64,000 nt of DNA. Source: Rahnella bonaserana (GTDB lineage Bacteria > Pseudomonadota > Gammaproteobacteria > Enterobacterales > Enterobacteriaceae). A program made the translations under genes and the position numbers. This document shows positions 36,925 to 46,414 of the stretch, piece after piece; position 1 is the first letter of the stretch; the number at the start of each line of letters is the position of its first letter. Where the stretch lies: positions 124,001 to 188,000 of the forward strand of contig NZ_JAFMOW010000064.1 of assembly GCF_019049675.1 (NCBI RefSeq), written 5' to 3'. Under the pieces are notes generated by a model that was not told where the DNA came from, did not search any database, and worked only from the letters and a program-made list of their open reading frames with translations.

Positions 36925-38094
36925 TCAATACTTCAGCTTGTATGCGCCAAACGTGATAACCAGAAACGCCGCCGCGACCGCCGAGAATGCGACATACAAG
37001 CTGGAAAGATGCGCAATAAAGCCGATCAGCGCCGGACCACCCAGCACGCCGAGATAACCGAGCGTCGCCACCATCGCCACCGCCATATTGACCGGCATCA
37101 CTTTTTCCTGACCGGCCAGCGTAATCAGCACCGGAACAATATTCGCTGCGCCTATCCCGACCAGCGCAAAACCACACAATGGCAGGATCCAGCCCGGCAA
37201 CAGCACAACCATCAGATAACCGGCGATACCCAAAACCCCGCCGATAATCAGGATCCGTTTGCGCCCCAGTGCACTGACAATCGCATCACCGGTCAGGCGC
37301 ATCAGCGACATCGCTACGGCAAATACCGCAAAGCCCCAGCCCGCATGTTCCAGCGCCAGACCGCGGTCCTGGGTCAGGAAGACACCGCCCCAGTCCAGCA
37401 CCGCGCCTTCGGCCATAAAACAAATCATCGCCATCACCGCCATCAGCACCAGACGGAAATTCGGTCTGGCTTTCGGCTGGCCTTCTTCAGGATCCTCATG
37501 CGCGCCAAACGGTAACATTCCGCGATAAGAATACGCCGTCAGCGCGATAACCAGCACGACGGCAAAAAACGTGCTGCCGAGCGGCGTGATACCGGCACTG
37601 AGCAGCAACGCACCGCCACCGGCTCCGGCGATCCCGCCCACGCTCCACAGGCAATGAAACCCTGACATCAGTGGTTTATCCGCGGCCTGTTCCACCAGCG
37701 TGCCCTGCACATTGACGGCTACATCCGCCAGCCCGATGCCCATGCCGAAAATAAACAGGCTGAGCGCCAGCAGCCAGATGTCACTGAACACCGCCAGCAG
37801 CGGCAACATCAGACAGTACAAAATGACCGCCGCGACGATCACTGCCCGACAGCCAAACTTGCCGATAATCCGTCCCGACCCAAGCATCGACAGCAGCGAA
37901 CCGGCACCAAGACACAGCAGCAATAACCCGAGATCACCCGCCTCTGAATGCGTCCGCAATTGGGCATAGGGAACCAGCGCCGCCCACAGCCCCATCGCCA
38001 TGCCGGTGACAAAAAATATCGCCCGCGTCGCGACACGCCGGACAGGACTTCCGGCATGAATATCGTTGTGCGCAATTTCAGATGACAGTGACAT
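36925..38094 (-). CDS. MFS transporter, YbjJ-like
   Basis: The 389-residue protein has twelve predicted helices; SLFIFGMGIGLADVAVNVQGTLVEQAADKPLMSGFHCLWSVGGIAGAGGG resembles the middle of YbjJ-type transporters, distantly related to fucose permease. The frame is open from 38175, but GGGAGA lies before the ATG at 38094. It lies between a ROK regulator gene (88 bases upstream) and the HAD phosphatase gene on the same strand. A carbohydrate-like substrate is likely but unproven. Confidence 0.82.
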   Translation of the reverse strand: MSLSSEIAHNDIHAGSPVRRVATRAIFFVTGMAMGLWAALVPYAQLRTHSEAGDLGLLLLCLGAGSLLSMLGSGRIIGKFGCRAVIVAAVILYCLMLPLLAVFSDIWLLALSLFIFGMGIGLADVAVNVQGTLVEQAADKPLMSGFHCLWSVGGIAGAGGGALLLSAGITPLGSTFFAVVLVIALTAYSYRGMLPFGAHEDPEEGQPKARPNFRLVLMAVMAMICFMAEGAVLDWGGVFLTQDRGLALEHAGWGFAVFAVAMSLMRLTGDAIVSALGRKRILIIGGVLGIAGYLMVVLLPGWILPLCGFALVGIGAANIVPVLITLAGQEKVMPVNMAVAMVATLGYLGVLGGPALIGFIAHLSSLYVAFSAVAAAFLVITFGAYKLKY

Positions 38095-38181
38095 CAGGTT
38101 CTCCCGCGAGGTGAAGTTAGTTATTAAAAGTCTTTTAATAAGTCCGCAGTATAAGGGGGCGAACAACAAAGTCAACCGGCG

Positions 38182-39180
38182 TTATTCACCGAAAGCAATG
38201 TGCAGATTGTAGTTGCTGAGCGTCAGTTCCGCGATGCCTTGAAGATAATCCTGACGCATCGACGGGCGGTAAGTCAGCTGCGGCATATGCTGTGCGGGAA
38301 TGCGCTGCAGGCAAAGCATCTTCAGCTCAGGCAGCAGTGCTTCACTTATTTTCGGGCCGGAAAGCGCGATGGTGGCCGGGTTGATAATGGCGGTCAGCGA
38401 GACAATCACTTTCGCCATTTCTTCTGCGACCGGCAGTTTATCCAATCCTTCAAAAGGCAGATTTGACACTTCCCCTGCAAACTGGCTGGCACCCTGTAAT
38501 ACCTGACCATTAATCACCATGCCACAGCCCAGACAAGGCACCTCCGGTTTAAAGAGATAGGCCACCGGCGCGGTGATGCCCGCACAACTGCTGCGGTAAA
38601 ACCCCCAGGCGGTGTAGTTCATGTCGTTATCTGCCTGAACATAGATCCCGAACTGTTCACGCAGTTGCTGCTCCACCGCCACTCCGGCAAACACGCTGAT
38701 ATCACAGGTTGCGACGGTTCCTTTTACCACCACGCCCGGCAGGCCAATGCCCAGTGCTTTAATATTGGGATAGTCCGCCAGCAGGCTGCCAATTTGCTGA
38801 TAAAACGTCGCCAGCGTCAGCGGTAAAAAGCGGATTTCACCCTGCGCCAGACTTTCACCGGTGGCTGAATTCACCGACCAGACAATCTGTGCGGCAGCGT
38901 CGCTGCCCTGCGCGTACAGGCTAAGTACCGAGAAATAGTTCGGGTTATACGCATAGCGCTGCGCCGGACGGCCGCCACGCGAGACTTCGAGTTCCAGCGC
39001 CAGCACTTCGTGCCGCTGGCTCAGGTCATTCAGCACTGCGCCGCAGGTGGCGATACTCAGACCGGTGACACCCGCCAGTTCCGCCTTCGTCGCCGAGCCC
39101 AGAGATTTCAATGCATTCGTCACCAGCACGACATTGTTTATCTTCATTTCACGGGTGGTACGGTTTGAAGGGATGATCAT
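38182..39180 (-). CDS. ROK-family transcriptional regulator
   Basis: The 332-residue protein has an N-terminal winged helix (about 10-65, GSATKAELAGVTGLSIATCGAVLNDLSQRHEV) and a C-terminal ROK domain (about 80-332, IKALGIGLPGVVVKGTV, VQADNDMNYTAWGF). The ROK zinc site CxCGxxGCxE is changed to CLGCGMVING, lacking the last cysteine, which suggests altered metal binding. It heads a three-gene leftward group with an MFS transporter and HAD phosphatase and probably regulates it in response to a sugar or sugar phosphate. Confidence 0.87.
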   Translation of the reverse strand: MIIPSNRTTREMKINNVVLVTNALKSLGSATKAELAGVTGLSIATCGAVLNDLSQRHEVLALELEVSRGGRPAQRYAYNPNYFSVLSLYAQGSDAAAQIVWSVNSATGESLAQGEIRFLPLTLATFYQQIGSLLADYPNIKALGIGLPGVVVKGTVATCDISVFAGVAVEQQLREQFGIYVQADNDMNYTAWGFYRSSCAGITAPVAYLFKPEVPCLGCGMVINGQVLQGASQFAGEVSNLPFEGLDKLPVAEEMAKVIVSLTAIINPATIALSGPKISEALLPELKMLCLQRIPAQHMPQLTYRPSMRQDYLQGIAELTLSNYNLHIAFGE

Positions 39181-39323
39181 GTTGCCTCGGGAATGCGCGT
39201 AAGAATGGGGGGTAATTTAGCACGGATCCGGCGGCACGACTTTTTAGAGATCACATTCAAAAAACGGCAGAGCGGAAAATAACCCGCTATAACAAGGGGG
39301 ACTGTTTCAAAAGGAGAGCGATT

Positions 39324-39719
39324 TTGATTTCCCATATTTGTATTGGCGTTTACGATTTTGAACGGGCTTTCACTTTCTATTCGGCGGTGATGGCGGCACT
39401 AGGGCATACCCTCAAGTTTTGCGACAGGGAAAAACCCTGGGCGGCGTGGATGGCACCGGATTCGCCAAGGCCGCTGTTTGTTATCGGCCAGCCGCATGAC
39501 GGCGAACCTGCCAGTGCGGGTAATGGTCAGATGCTGGCATTACTGGCAGACAGGCGTGCTACCGTGGATCAAATCTATCAGTTTGCGATGGCAAACGGCG
39601 CGACAGATGAAGGCGCGCCGGGACTACGCCCGCATTATCATCCGGATTACTACGGTGCTTATTTTCGGGATGCCGACGGTAATAAGCTGTGTATTTGTTG
39701 CCATCATCCTGAGGCCTGA
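39324..39719 (+). CDS. VOC-family (glyoxalase-fold) protein
   Basis: The 131-residue protein has one vicinal-oxygen-chelate unit: HICIGVYDFERAFTFYSAVMAALGH at the start and YYGAYFRDADGNKLCICCHHPE at the end. The start is TTG at 39324 with AAGGAG seven bases upstream. Members range from lyases to resistance proteins; the function here is unknown. It is convergent with the serine hydrolase gene. Confidence 0.82.
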   Translation: MISHICIGVYDFERAFTFYSAVMAALGHTLKFCDREKPWAAWMAPDSPRPLFVIGQPHDGEPASAGNGQMLALLADRRATVDQIYQFAMANGATDEGAPGLRPHYHPDYYGAYFRDADGNKLCICCHHPEA

Positions 39720-39732
39720 AGCTTTGGCCCTT

Positions 39733-40620
39733 TTACCCGAAGTTCTGTACCCGCCGGCCCAGCTCGGTTTCTGCCACGCCTTCGTGATGTCCGTCAGTGA
39801 AGCAGGCACCGGTCACCGGTTCGCGGAGATCCGGGAAGTGATAGACCGCGTTCACGCATGACGGGCCGCCGCCTGAATGACCGGCTGATCGCCCAGCTGT
39901 ACCCATCGCGCCGCTCATCAGCCCGAGCGCATAACCGCATTCGGTCCACGGACGTCCTTCAAGGGCACCACCGAGCGGAATTGTCACCTGCATTTCAGCC
40001 AGCGACGGGGCGCTCAGCAGTTTTCCGCTGAATAATCCGTGCAGCAGTCTGGCCGCGTCCCGCACATTTCCCGCCAGACAGCCGTGATACACCCAGCCCG
40101 GATGGTATTTTCCGGCGGCTTCGCAGCGAAGTTGTGCGAACTCCTCGCGCGTGGTGACAGGCGCAATACTGGTCAGTCCGAGCGGTGTCGAGATGAACGC
40201 CTCCACCAGATTTGCAAAACTCAGCCCTGAGGCGGCTTCTATGTTTTCACGGGCCAGCATGTAGCCAATGTTGGAATAAGACCACCCTTCGCCCGGCGCA
40301 AATAGCATACCTCTGGCTAACGCGGCACTGAGTAATTTTTCGCGTGACCAGGGTTCCTCTCCGGCGGCCACGGCGTCGTGATAATCTTTCAATGCGCCAT
40401 AATCCGGCAAACCGGCGGTGTGGTTAAGCAGTTGCCGCAGCGTATAAACCTGACCCCCGATGAGGCTATCCAAATCCAGAGATCCGTTTTCACTGAGCTT
40501 CAGCGCGCAAATTGCGATCACGGTTTTCGTGAAACTCCAGTAAGGGAAACGGGCTTCAGTATCTCCTTCTGCCCTCTCTTCGCCGGAGCCTGAAATACAA
40601 TAAGAATGGAAACGCTGCAT
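39733..40620 (-). CDS. Serine hydrolase of the class C beta-lactamase family
   Basis: The 295-residue protein has the SxxK motif SFTK at 29-32, the second motif YSN at 115-117 and HSGGG at 248-252 in place of the KTG triad, the set of PF00144 hydrolases and DD-peptidases. No signal peptide is present, so it is cytosolic and unlikely to be a true beta-lactamase; esterase or peptidase activity is more likely. AGAGG lies six bases before the ATG at 40620, preferred to the one at 40635. It follows the amino acid transporter genes across a terminator. Confidence 0.82.
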   Translation of the reverse strand: MQRFHSYCISGSGEERAEGDTEARFPYWSFTKTVIAICALKLSENGSLDLDSLIGGQVYTLRQLLNHTAGLPDYGALKDYHDAVAAGEEPWSREKLLSAALARGMLFAPGEGWSYSNIGYMLARENIEAASGLSFANLVEAFISTPLGLTSIAPVTTREEFAQLRCEAAGKYHPGWVYHGCLAGNVRDAARLLHGLFSGKLLSAPSLAEMQVTIPLGGALEGRPWTECGYALGLMSGAMGTAGRSAGHSGGGPSCVNAVYHFPDLREPVTGACFTDGHHEGVAETELGRRVQNFG

Positions 40621-40644
40621 GGCTAACCTCTTCATATCAAAGAA

Positions 40645-40670
40645 AACGGGCGCTGTTTAAAGCGCCCGTT
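40645..40670 (-). terminator. Terminator of the amino acid transporter operon
   Basis: On the minus strand AACGGGCGCT and AGCGCCCGTT form a ten-pair stem with a six-base loop followed by TTTCTTT. It lies just after the ATPase stop. Confidence 0.85.
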
Positions 40671-40673
40671 GGA

Positions 40674-41396
40674 TCATAATACTTTACTCAAAAATTCGCG
40701 GGTTCGGGGATTTTCCGGTGCACTAAACAGTTGCGCCGGTGGCCCCTGCTCCTGAATCACACCCTGATCGATAAACACTACACGGTCGGCGACTTCACGG
40801 GCAAAGCCCATTTCGTGCGTCACAATGACCATCGTCATGCCTTCGAGCGCCAGCTGTTTCATGACGGCCAGAACTTCACCGACCAGCTCCGGGTCCAGCG
40901 CCGACGTCGGTTCATCGAAAAGAATGATCGAAGGTTCCATCGCCAGCGCACGGGCAATCGCCACGCGCTGTTGCTGCCCACCGGACAAACTGGAAGGCCA
41001 GGCGTCGATTTTGTCGATCAGTCCGACTTTTTGCAGCAACTTTTCGGCACGCGTTACAGCTTCGGCTTTGGATAAACCTTTCAGCGACATTGGCGCCATA
41101 ATCAGGTTTTCCAGCACGGTCATGTGCGGGAACAGATTAAAGCGCTGGAATACCATACCAACGCCGGAACGCAGCGTATTCAGATTGGTTTTCGGATCAT
41201 GCACCGCAAAACCGTTGACCACCACTTCACCACCGTTGGGCTTTTCCAGCGCATTCAGACAGCGCAAAAAGGTGCTTTTACCGGAACCGGAAGGCCCGAT
41301 GATGCACACCACTTCTTTCTCTGCGATGTCGCAGGAAATGCCGCGCAACACGTGGGTTTCGCCAAACTGCTTCTGTAAATCCTTAACGTGAATCAC
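40674..41396 (-). CDS. Polar amino acid ABC transporter ATPase (GlnQ-like)
   Basis: The protein of about 240 residues has Walker [18 protein letters not shown], signature [16 protein letters not shown] and Walker [19 protein letters not shown], the pattern of GlnQ/HisP-type ATPases. The frame is open from a TTG at 41405, but AGAGG lies ten bases before the GTG at 41396. Either way the start overlaps the permease end. It powers the importer with the two genes upstream. Confidence 0.9.
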   Translation of the reverse strand: MIHVKDLQKQFGETHVLRGISCDIAEKEVVCIIGPSGSGKSTFLRCLNALEKPNGGEVVVNGFAVHDPKTNLNTLRSGVGMVFQRFNLFPHMTVLENLIMAPMSLKGLSKAEAVTRAEKLLQKVGLIDKIDAWPSSLSGGQQQRVAIARALAMEPSIILFDEPTSALDPELVGEVLAVMKQLALEGMTMVIVTHEMGFAREVADRVVFIDQGVIQEQGPPAQLFSAPENPRTREFLSKVL

Positions 41397-42147
41397 TTTT
41401 GCCAAACCTCTTTTCCATGTGTTGAACGAGCAGCGAGAGCAGGAAAGTCAGAACCCAGTAAACCAGTGAAATGGTCAGGTAGGGTTCCCAGTAGGTGGCA
41501 TAGGCGCCGGAAACGGTACGCGCAGCATACGCCAGATCGGCCAGGCCAATCGCCGAGGCCAGCGAGGAATCTTTCACAATCGCGATAGCGTTGTTGCCCA
41601 GCGGCGGCAGAATACGGCGAAACGCCTGCGGCAGGATAACCTTGCGCATCGTTTTACCCCAGCCCATGCCCAGCGCGCGGGAAGCTTCCATCTGCCCGTT
41701 GTCGATAGACTGAATACCCGCACGGAAAATCTCAGAGACATACGCCCCGGCGTTGAGGGTAATCGCCACCACGCAGGATAAAAAGGCACCGTAATCAGAG
41801 CGCAGCGCTCGGGCGAAATCTGAAGACATCAGGCCGTTCGCCACTAAAATGCCGTCACGTGGATTAATAAACAGCGGCACTAAGGCGAAGTGAACCACCA
41901 TGATCTGCACGAACAGCGGCGTACCACGAAAGGCACTGACGTAAATGCGCACCGGCCATTGCACGGCAAAACGCAAAACGTGTTTCCACGGGCCATCGTC
42001 GGCGCGTGCCATCCGTCCTAGCCCCAGCAGCAGCCCCCAGGTGGTACCCAAAATCACACAAATAATGGTGCATTTGATGGTCATCAGCGCGCCCTGCACA
42101 AACAGCGGCGCGTATTCTGAGATTATCTCCCAGCGAAATCCGGTCAT
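41383..42147 (-). CDS. Polar amino acid ABC transporter permease
   Basis: The 254-residue protein is a HisM/GlnP-type permease with about five helices. It has [73 protein letters not shown], the EAA loop that docks the ATPase. AAGGA precedes the ATG. One permease gene only, so the channel is probably a homodimer. Confidence 0.9.
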   Translation of the reverse strand: MTGFRWEIISEYAPLFVQGALMTIKCTIICVILGTTWGLLLGLGRMARADDGPWKHVLRFAVQWPVRIYVSAFRGTPLFVQIMVVHFALVPLFINPRDGILVANGLMSSDFARALRSDYGAFLSCVVAITLNAGAYVSEIFRAGIQSIDNGQMEASRALGMGWGKTMRKVILPQAFRRILPPLGNNAIAIVKDSSLASAIGLADLAYAARTVSGAYATYWEPYLTISLVYWVLTFLLSLLVQHMEKRFGKSDSR

Positions 42148-42190
42148 ACCAATCCTTGTTTAAACTTCTTTCGAAATATTTAGGGTAAAT

Positions 42191-42958
42191 TTACTCGGCC
42201 GGGAGTGTTGGAACATTCTTGTCGAACCAGGTTTCGTAGATTTTGGCATAGGTGCCATCGGCCACGATCTTCTTCAGACCGGCGTTGATTTTACCCAGCA
42301 ACTCAGTGTTGTCTTTGGCAACCGCAATACCGAAATACTGACGTTCGAATTTAGCATCCGGTACCAGTTTCAGCGCTTTCTCAGGATGGGATTTGATGTA
42401 GTACTTCACCACGCCCACGTCGCCGACTGCCGCACCGATGCCGTCTTCCGCCAGCTCCTGCAACATCAGCGGAGTGTTATCAAAACGTTTGATGTCGGTG
42501 CTGTTTTTACCCAGTTCATTGGACACCACGATGTCGCCGGTGCTGGAGTTCACCACACCCACTTTCTGACCTTTCAGGGCGGCCACGGAATCCACTTTAG
42601 AGTCTTCAGGCACCACGATGGACTGTTCTGCCGGGAAATACGGGGCAGAGAAAGCCACCATCGCTTTACGTTTATCGGTAATGGTGATGCCAGAAATAAT
42701 GATGTCACGATCACCGGAATTCAGTGTCGCAAAAATTCCTTCCCACGGCGTATTAACCAGTTTGATGTCAAAATCTTCAGCTTTGGCGATCGCTTTGATG
42801 ATGTCGATATCAAAACCTTCCAGCTGTTTCTGGCTGTTTTCATATTCGAACGGACGGTATGTGCCGCCGGAACCGACGACGTAAGTGGTCTGAGCGGCAT
42901 AAGCAGATGTGATTAATGAAGAAAGCAGGCACCCGGTGAAAATTAATGACTTAAGCAT
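42191..42958 (-). CDS. Periplasmic amino acid binding protein
   Basis: The 255-residue protein has a signal peptide (about 1-22, SAYA-A) and the SBP_bac_3 pattern: YRPFEYENSQKQLEGFDIDIIKAIAKAE, WEGIFATLNSGDRDIIISGITIT and LGKINAGLKKIVADGTYAKIYETWF. The family binds glutamine, arginine, histidine and similar amino acids; the ligand is not resolved. AGGAG lies five bases before the ATG at 42958. It is the first gene of the three-gene importer. Confidence 0.9.
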   Translation of the reverse strand: MLKSLIFTGCLLSSLITSAYAAQTTYVVGSGGTYRPFEYENSQKQLEGFDIDIIKAIAKAEDFDIKLVNTPWEGIFATLNSGDRDIIISGITITDKRKAMVAFSAPYFPAEQSIVVPEDSKVDSVAALKGQKVGVVNSSTGDIVVSNELGKNSTDIKRFDNTPLMLQELAEDGIGAAVGDVGVVKYYIKSHPEKALKLVPDAKFERQYFGIAVAKDNTELLGKINAGLKKIVADGTYAKIYETWFDKNVPTLPAE

Positions 42959-43181
42959 GGTCACTCCTGTGTGATTGTTATTTTATGCAGTTAATTTGCA
43001 TAAAAATACACAAGTTGACGAAGTGCTTCAACTGAAAGTTGCTGCGGACTGACATAACGAAAACGTGGAGAAGTGAATCGCAGACTCCTCCGAGTTCCCT
43101 GTAAGAACGTTCATCTCTCTCGTGGGATCAGGTATATTGATACACAGATCACAAAAATCCCTTAAAGGAAGACGTCGCACT

Positions 43182-43970
43182 ATGAGTTATCGCTTCACCC
43201 TTGCTGCCGTAGCAGCCGTTATCGCACTCACAGGATGCGCAAAAACGAAAACCGCCGACCAGGCACCGGCTTTCGATTTTGGCTCAACGCGCCTGACCGT
43301 GGCGCACGTTCCGACAAAAACCGACGATGGCACCAAACTGTATGTGACCATTGATGATAAAGACGCGGGCGCTCTGGGAACGGGCGAGAGCATGGAAGTT
43401 CAGCTTCCTGAAGGGAAACACAAAGTCGGCGGCTATGCGCGTTCACTGATTGGTCGCGTCACCATCGCGCCGGTCGAAGTGGCAACATCACGCGATGCGG
43501 TCAGTCACGTGACCTATTCTGTGGCGAATCTCAAACCGACGTTCCTGGTTCGCGCATCAACGCCTGTGCCGAAACCGAAGTCTGAATCGATTCCGGCCGT
43601 ACCAGTTCCGTCGCTGCCTAAAGATATTGAGGATCCGGCAGCCGCCGAACAATCGCAGACCTCAGCTGCACCGGCCGCAGCAACGACGCAGACGACGCAA
43701 ACAGTTACACCAGCAACGACTCAGCAGACTTCTGCAACCGCTGCCACATCGACAAATTCCACAACTCCGGCGCCAGCAGCGGCTCAGCCAGTGCAAACCA
43801 CCGCGCCTGCCACTCCGGTGGCGACTCAGCAGACACAAACTGCCGCACCAGCCACGCAGACGCCAGCGGTGACTGAGCTCACACCCACCACTTCGTCGCA
43901 AACCTCACAGGCAACGCAGGATAAGACCACGCCTGAAGTCACCGACCTGACTTCCGCGCCGCAGGCCTAA
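43182..43970 (+). CDS. Lipoprotein with a Thr/Gln/Ala/Pro-rich tail
   Basis: The 262-residue protein has a lipoprotein signal peptide with lipobox LTGC (Cys near residue 19). Residues about 30-130 form a compact part with TRLTVAHVPTKTDDGTKLYVTIDDKDAGALGTGESMEVQLPEGKHKVGGYARS. Residues about 150-262 are low-complexity, built from repeats of Ala, Thr, Gln and Pro (many TTQT, ATQQT words). The frame is open from 43122, but AAGGAAG precedes the ATG at 43182 and this start gives the lipobox in its normal place. The tail may span the periplasm or cell wall. Function unknown. Confidence 0.75.
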   Translation: MSYRFTLAAVAAVIALTGCAKTKTADQAPAFDFGSTRLTVAHVPTKTDDGTKLYVTIDDKDAGALGTGESMEVQLPEGKHKVGGYARSLIGRVTIAPVEVATSRDAVSHVTYSVANLKPTFLVRASTPVPKPKSESIPAVPVPSLPKDIEDPAAAEQSQTSAAPAAATTQTTQTVTPATTQQTSATAATSTNSTTPAPAAAQPVQTTAPATPVATQQTQTAAPATQTPAVTELTPTTSSQTSQATQDKTTPEVTDLTSAPQA

Positions 43971-43974
43971 TCTG

Positions 43975-44008
43975 CTTTCCCGCCGGTTCTCACGATCCGG
44001 CGGGAAAG
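43975..44008. terminator. 12-bp stem between convergent genes
   Basis: CTTTCCCGCCGG and CCGGCGGGAAAG form a perfect 12-pair stem with a ten-base loop between the lipoprotein stop and the convergent kup stop. T-runs are weak on both sides. It probably ends both transcripts or stabilises their 3' ends. Confidence 0.6.
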
Positions 44009-44011
44009 TCC

Positions 44012-45886
44012 TCAGAATTTCACCACCGCTCCCAGCTCAATGACCCTGTTCGGGGGAATATGATAATGCTCAGGCGCTCGCAGAGAATTGCGCTGCAAGA
44101 CCTGGAACAGTTTGCCACGTGCTTTCAGGTACCAGGGACGGGGTTCTCCCAGCGTAAAAGTATCCCGCGACATAAAGAATGACGTCTCGTTCATCGTGCA
44201 TTTCAGCCCTTCCAGCCCGCAGCGATAGAGAATGTCCGTCACATTCGGTGTTTCCCGCCAGCCATAGCTGGCAATAACCCGCCAGAATGCCGGTGAAAGC
44301 TGTTCAATCGTCACCCTTTTCACGTTGTGAACATAAGGTACGTCTTCCGTCACCACCGTCAGCAGCACCACCCGCTCGTGCAAAATTTTGTTGTGCTTGA
44401 GATTGTGCAGCAGCACCAGCGGCACTTCATATTGCCCGCGCGACATCACCACTGCCGTGCCCGGCACACGTTTCGGCGGCGCTCTTTCCAGTGAGGTGAT
44501 AAGCGCCTCAAGCGCTTCCGGATCCTGTCTCAGACGGCGCAGCAGGCGCGAACGCTCGGTTTTCCAGGTCAGCATAATCAACAGTATGGTCACCCCGATG
44601 GCCACCGGCAGCCAGCCCCCGGAGAACAATTTGGTCAGGTTGGCGGCAAATAACGGTATATCAATGATCAGCATCGCTGCCATCATCAGGCCGCCAGCCC
44701 AGGTTTTCCATCCCCAGTTTTTGACCATAACAATGCCAATCAATACCGAGGTGATCACCATCGTACCAGTGACCACTATCCCGTACGCCGACGCCAGATT
44801 GCTGGAATGTTTAAAGCTGACGATGGCAATCAGTACCGCGAAATACAGCAGCCAGTTGACGACCGGGATGTAAATCTGACCGGATTCTTCATCAGAGGTA
44901 TAGATGATCCGCATCGGCGGCAGATAACCCATACGCACGGCCTGACGCGTCAGGGAGAACACGCCGGAAATCACCGCCTGCGAGGCAATCACCGTTGCCA
45001 GCGTAGCCAGTATCAACAGCGGGATCAGCGCCCAGCCAGGAGCGAGGAGGAAAAACGGATTCGCAATAGCGTCGGGTTTGCTGAGCAGCAGCGCGCCCTG
45101 TCCGAAGTAATTCATCACCAGTGAAGGGCCGACCAGCACAAACCAGGCAATGCGGATCGGTTTTTTACCGAAATGGCCCATGTCGGCATATAACGCTTCG
45201 CCACCGGTCACCGACAGCACCACCATGCCGAGCGCAAAGAACGAGACGGTTTTGAATTCCACAAAGAAATGCAGCGCCCAGTAAGGATTCAGCGCCTGTA
45301 ATACATCGGGATTACGCATAATGCCGCCAATCCCCAGCACACCGATGGTCACAAACCACAGCACCATCACCGGCGCAAAGATTTTGCCCACGCTTCCGGT
45401 GCCATTTTTCTGAATGAAGAACAACAGGGTCAGCACGGCAATCGAAAACGGAATGATAAAACGGTCCAGCGACGGCTCAATAATCTCCAGCCCTTCAATT
45501 GCCGAAAGTACCGAAATGGCGGGTGTTATCACACCGTCGCCATAGAAGAAGCTGCCGCCGACCAGCCCGATAAACATAATCACCGGGATCCACCGCGGAT
45601 TAAGGTTGCGGATCGCCAGCGACATCAGCGTCAGAATACCGCCCTCACCGTCGTTGTCGGCACGCATCACGAAACTAATGTACTTCACCGACACCACCAG
45701 CATCAGGAGCCAGAAAATAAGCGACAGAAAGCCGAATAATGCACTTTGGGTCACGGCGATGCCCTCTTGTCCGGTCAGGCATTCACGCAGGGTATACAAC
45801 GGGCTGGTACCGATATCGCCATAGACGACCCCGATACACGCCACGGTCACAGTCAGCAGCGATGATTTATTTTTAGTATGCTTCAT
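44012..45886 (-). CDS. kup: Low-affinity potassium importer Kup
   Basis: The 624-residue protein matches E. coli Kup: [21 protein letters not shown] at the start, [50 protein letters not shown], and a C-terminal cytosolic part ending [18 protein letters not shown]. It takes up potassium, probably with protons, through about twelve helices. The frame is open from a GTG at 45898; the ATG at 45886 gives the same 18-residue lead before GVVYGD as E. coli and is preferred, although its ribosome-binding site is weak. Confidence 0.93.
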   Translation of the reverse strand: MKHTKNKSSLLTVTVACIGVVYGDIGTSPLYTLRECLTGQEGIAVTQSALFGFLSLIFWLLMLVVSVKYISFVMRADNDGEGGILTLMSLAIRNLNPRWIPVIMFIGLVGGSFFYGDGVITPAISVLSAIEGLEIIEPSLDRFIIPFSIAVLTLLFFIQKNGTGSVGKIFAPVMVLWFVTIGVLGIGGIMRNPDVLQALNPYWALHFFVEFKTVSFFALGMVVLSVTGGEALYADMGHFGKKPIRIAWFVLVGPSLVMNYFGQGALLLSKPDAIANPFFLLAPGWALIPLLILATLATVIASQAVISGVFSLTRQAVRMGYLPPMRIIYTSDEESGQIYIPVVNWLLYFAVLIAIVSFKHSSNLASAYGIVVTGTMVITSVLIGIVMVKNWGWKTWAGGLMMAAMLIIDIPLFAANLTKLFSGGWLPVAIGVTILLIMLTWKTERSRLLRRLRQDPEALEALITSLERAPPKRVPGTAVVMSRGQYEVPLVLLHNLKHNKILHERVVLLTVVTEDVPYVHNVKRVTIEQLSPAFWRVIASYGWRETPNVTDILYRCGLEGLKCTMNETSFFMSRDTFTLGEPRPWYLKARGKLFQVLQRNSLRAPEHYHIPPNRVIELGAVVKF

Positions 45887-45898
45887 GAGTGGCTTCAC

Positions 45899-46190
45899 AA
45901 TCTCCGGGGTAACGTTGTTACCCTCTGAAGAGAGTATAGACGTTCCTCATGAACCACTAAGTTGCCAGTGCAAGGGGGCAGTCGGCACAGCACTGCTTTT
46001 TAAGCGAAATCTGCCTAAGCATCACGCCATTCTGGTGCATCCAGTTTCGCTGCATCTAAATAGGGTAAGTTATTTTTCAAAGCGTCAGGAATAATACAAA
46101 ACCACTCTATTGTATGCTCATGCTTTCAATGGAATTGGAAGCCAGAAATATAACATCCATTTTTTCATTATTATTGTACCATATGATAAA
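45899..46190. other. Intergenic region between kup and the T6SS cluster
   Basis: About 290 bases. The part nearest kup should hold its promoter; I could not define it. The leftward frame that ends at 46191-46193 stays open after that stop as far as 46110 (VIFLASNSIESMSIQ), which could be the far end of the broken coding remnant. No other gene was found. Confidence 0.4.
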
Positions 46191-46414
46191 TCAAATAATC
46201 ATATGTCCGCCAACGAGGCGTAACTTGTTAGATTTTCTTGCTAACTCCGGACTGGATATCCTTGGGTTTTGAGCTGGATTCATACGATGAAATGCCAGGA
46301 TTTTATTGCCCCCTGACTCCCAATACAAAGCATATGCTTTTTTATGCATGGGAGATTCACTTTCTGAAAATTTATCAAAAGTACGACTCTTGATAATGTT
46401 TCAGCATTATTCAT
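46191..46414 (-). pseudogene. Frame-disrupted coding remnant after the aspzincin gene
   Basis: An ATG at 46414 overlaps the stop of the aspzincin gene (ATGA) and starts MNNAETLSR. After about nine codons the protein-like signal moves to another frame, which reads RTFDKFSESESP, then AYALYWESGGNKILAFHRMNP and ends LVGGHMII at 46191. The second frame alone, from ATG 46349, would make 52 residues with a poor ribosome-binding site. Two readings are possible: a small downstream (immunity-like) gene with one frameshift, or the lost C-terminus of the effector, since NNAETL resembles the NAD-x-x-x-x-F tail of M35 peptidases. No homologue is recognised. Confidence 0.4.

Noticed and set aside
39733-40620. 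True beta-lactamase resistance gene
   Set aside because: The SxxK, YSN and HSGG motifs fit the wider serine hydrolase family, but there is no signal peptide and no ampR-like neighbour.
43627-43901. Repeat-rich DNA considered as a possible CRISPR or minisatellite
   Set aside because: The units are irregular and in frame with the lipoprotein's Thr/Gln/Ala/Pro tail; no constant repeat with unique spacers.
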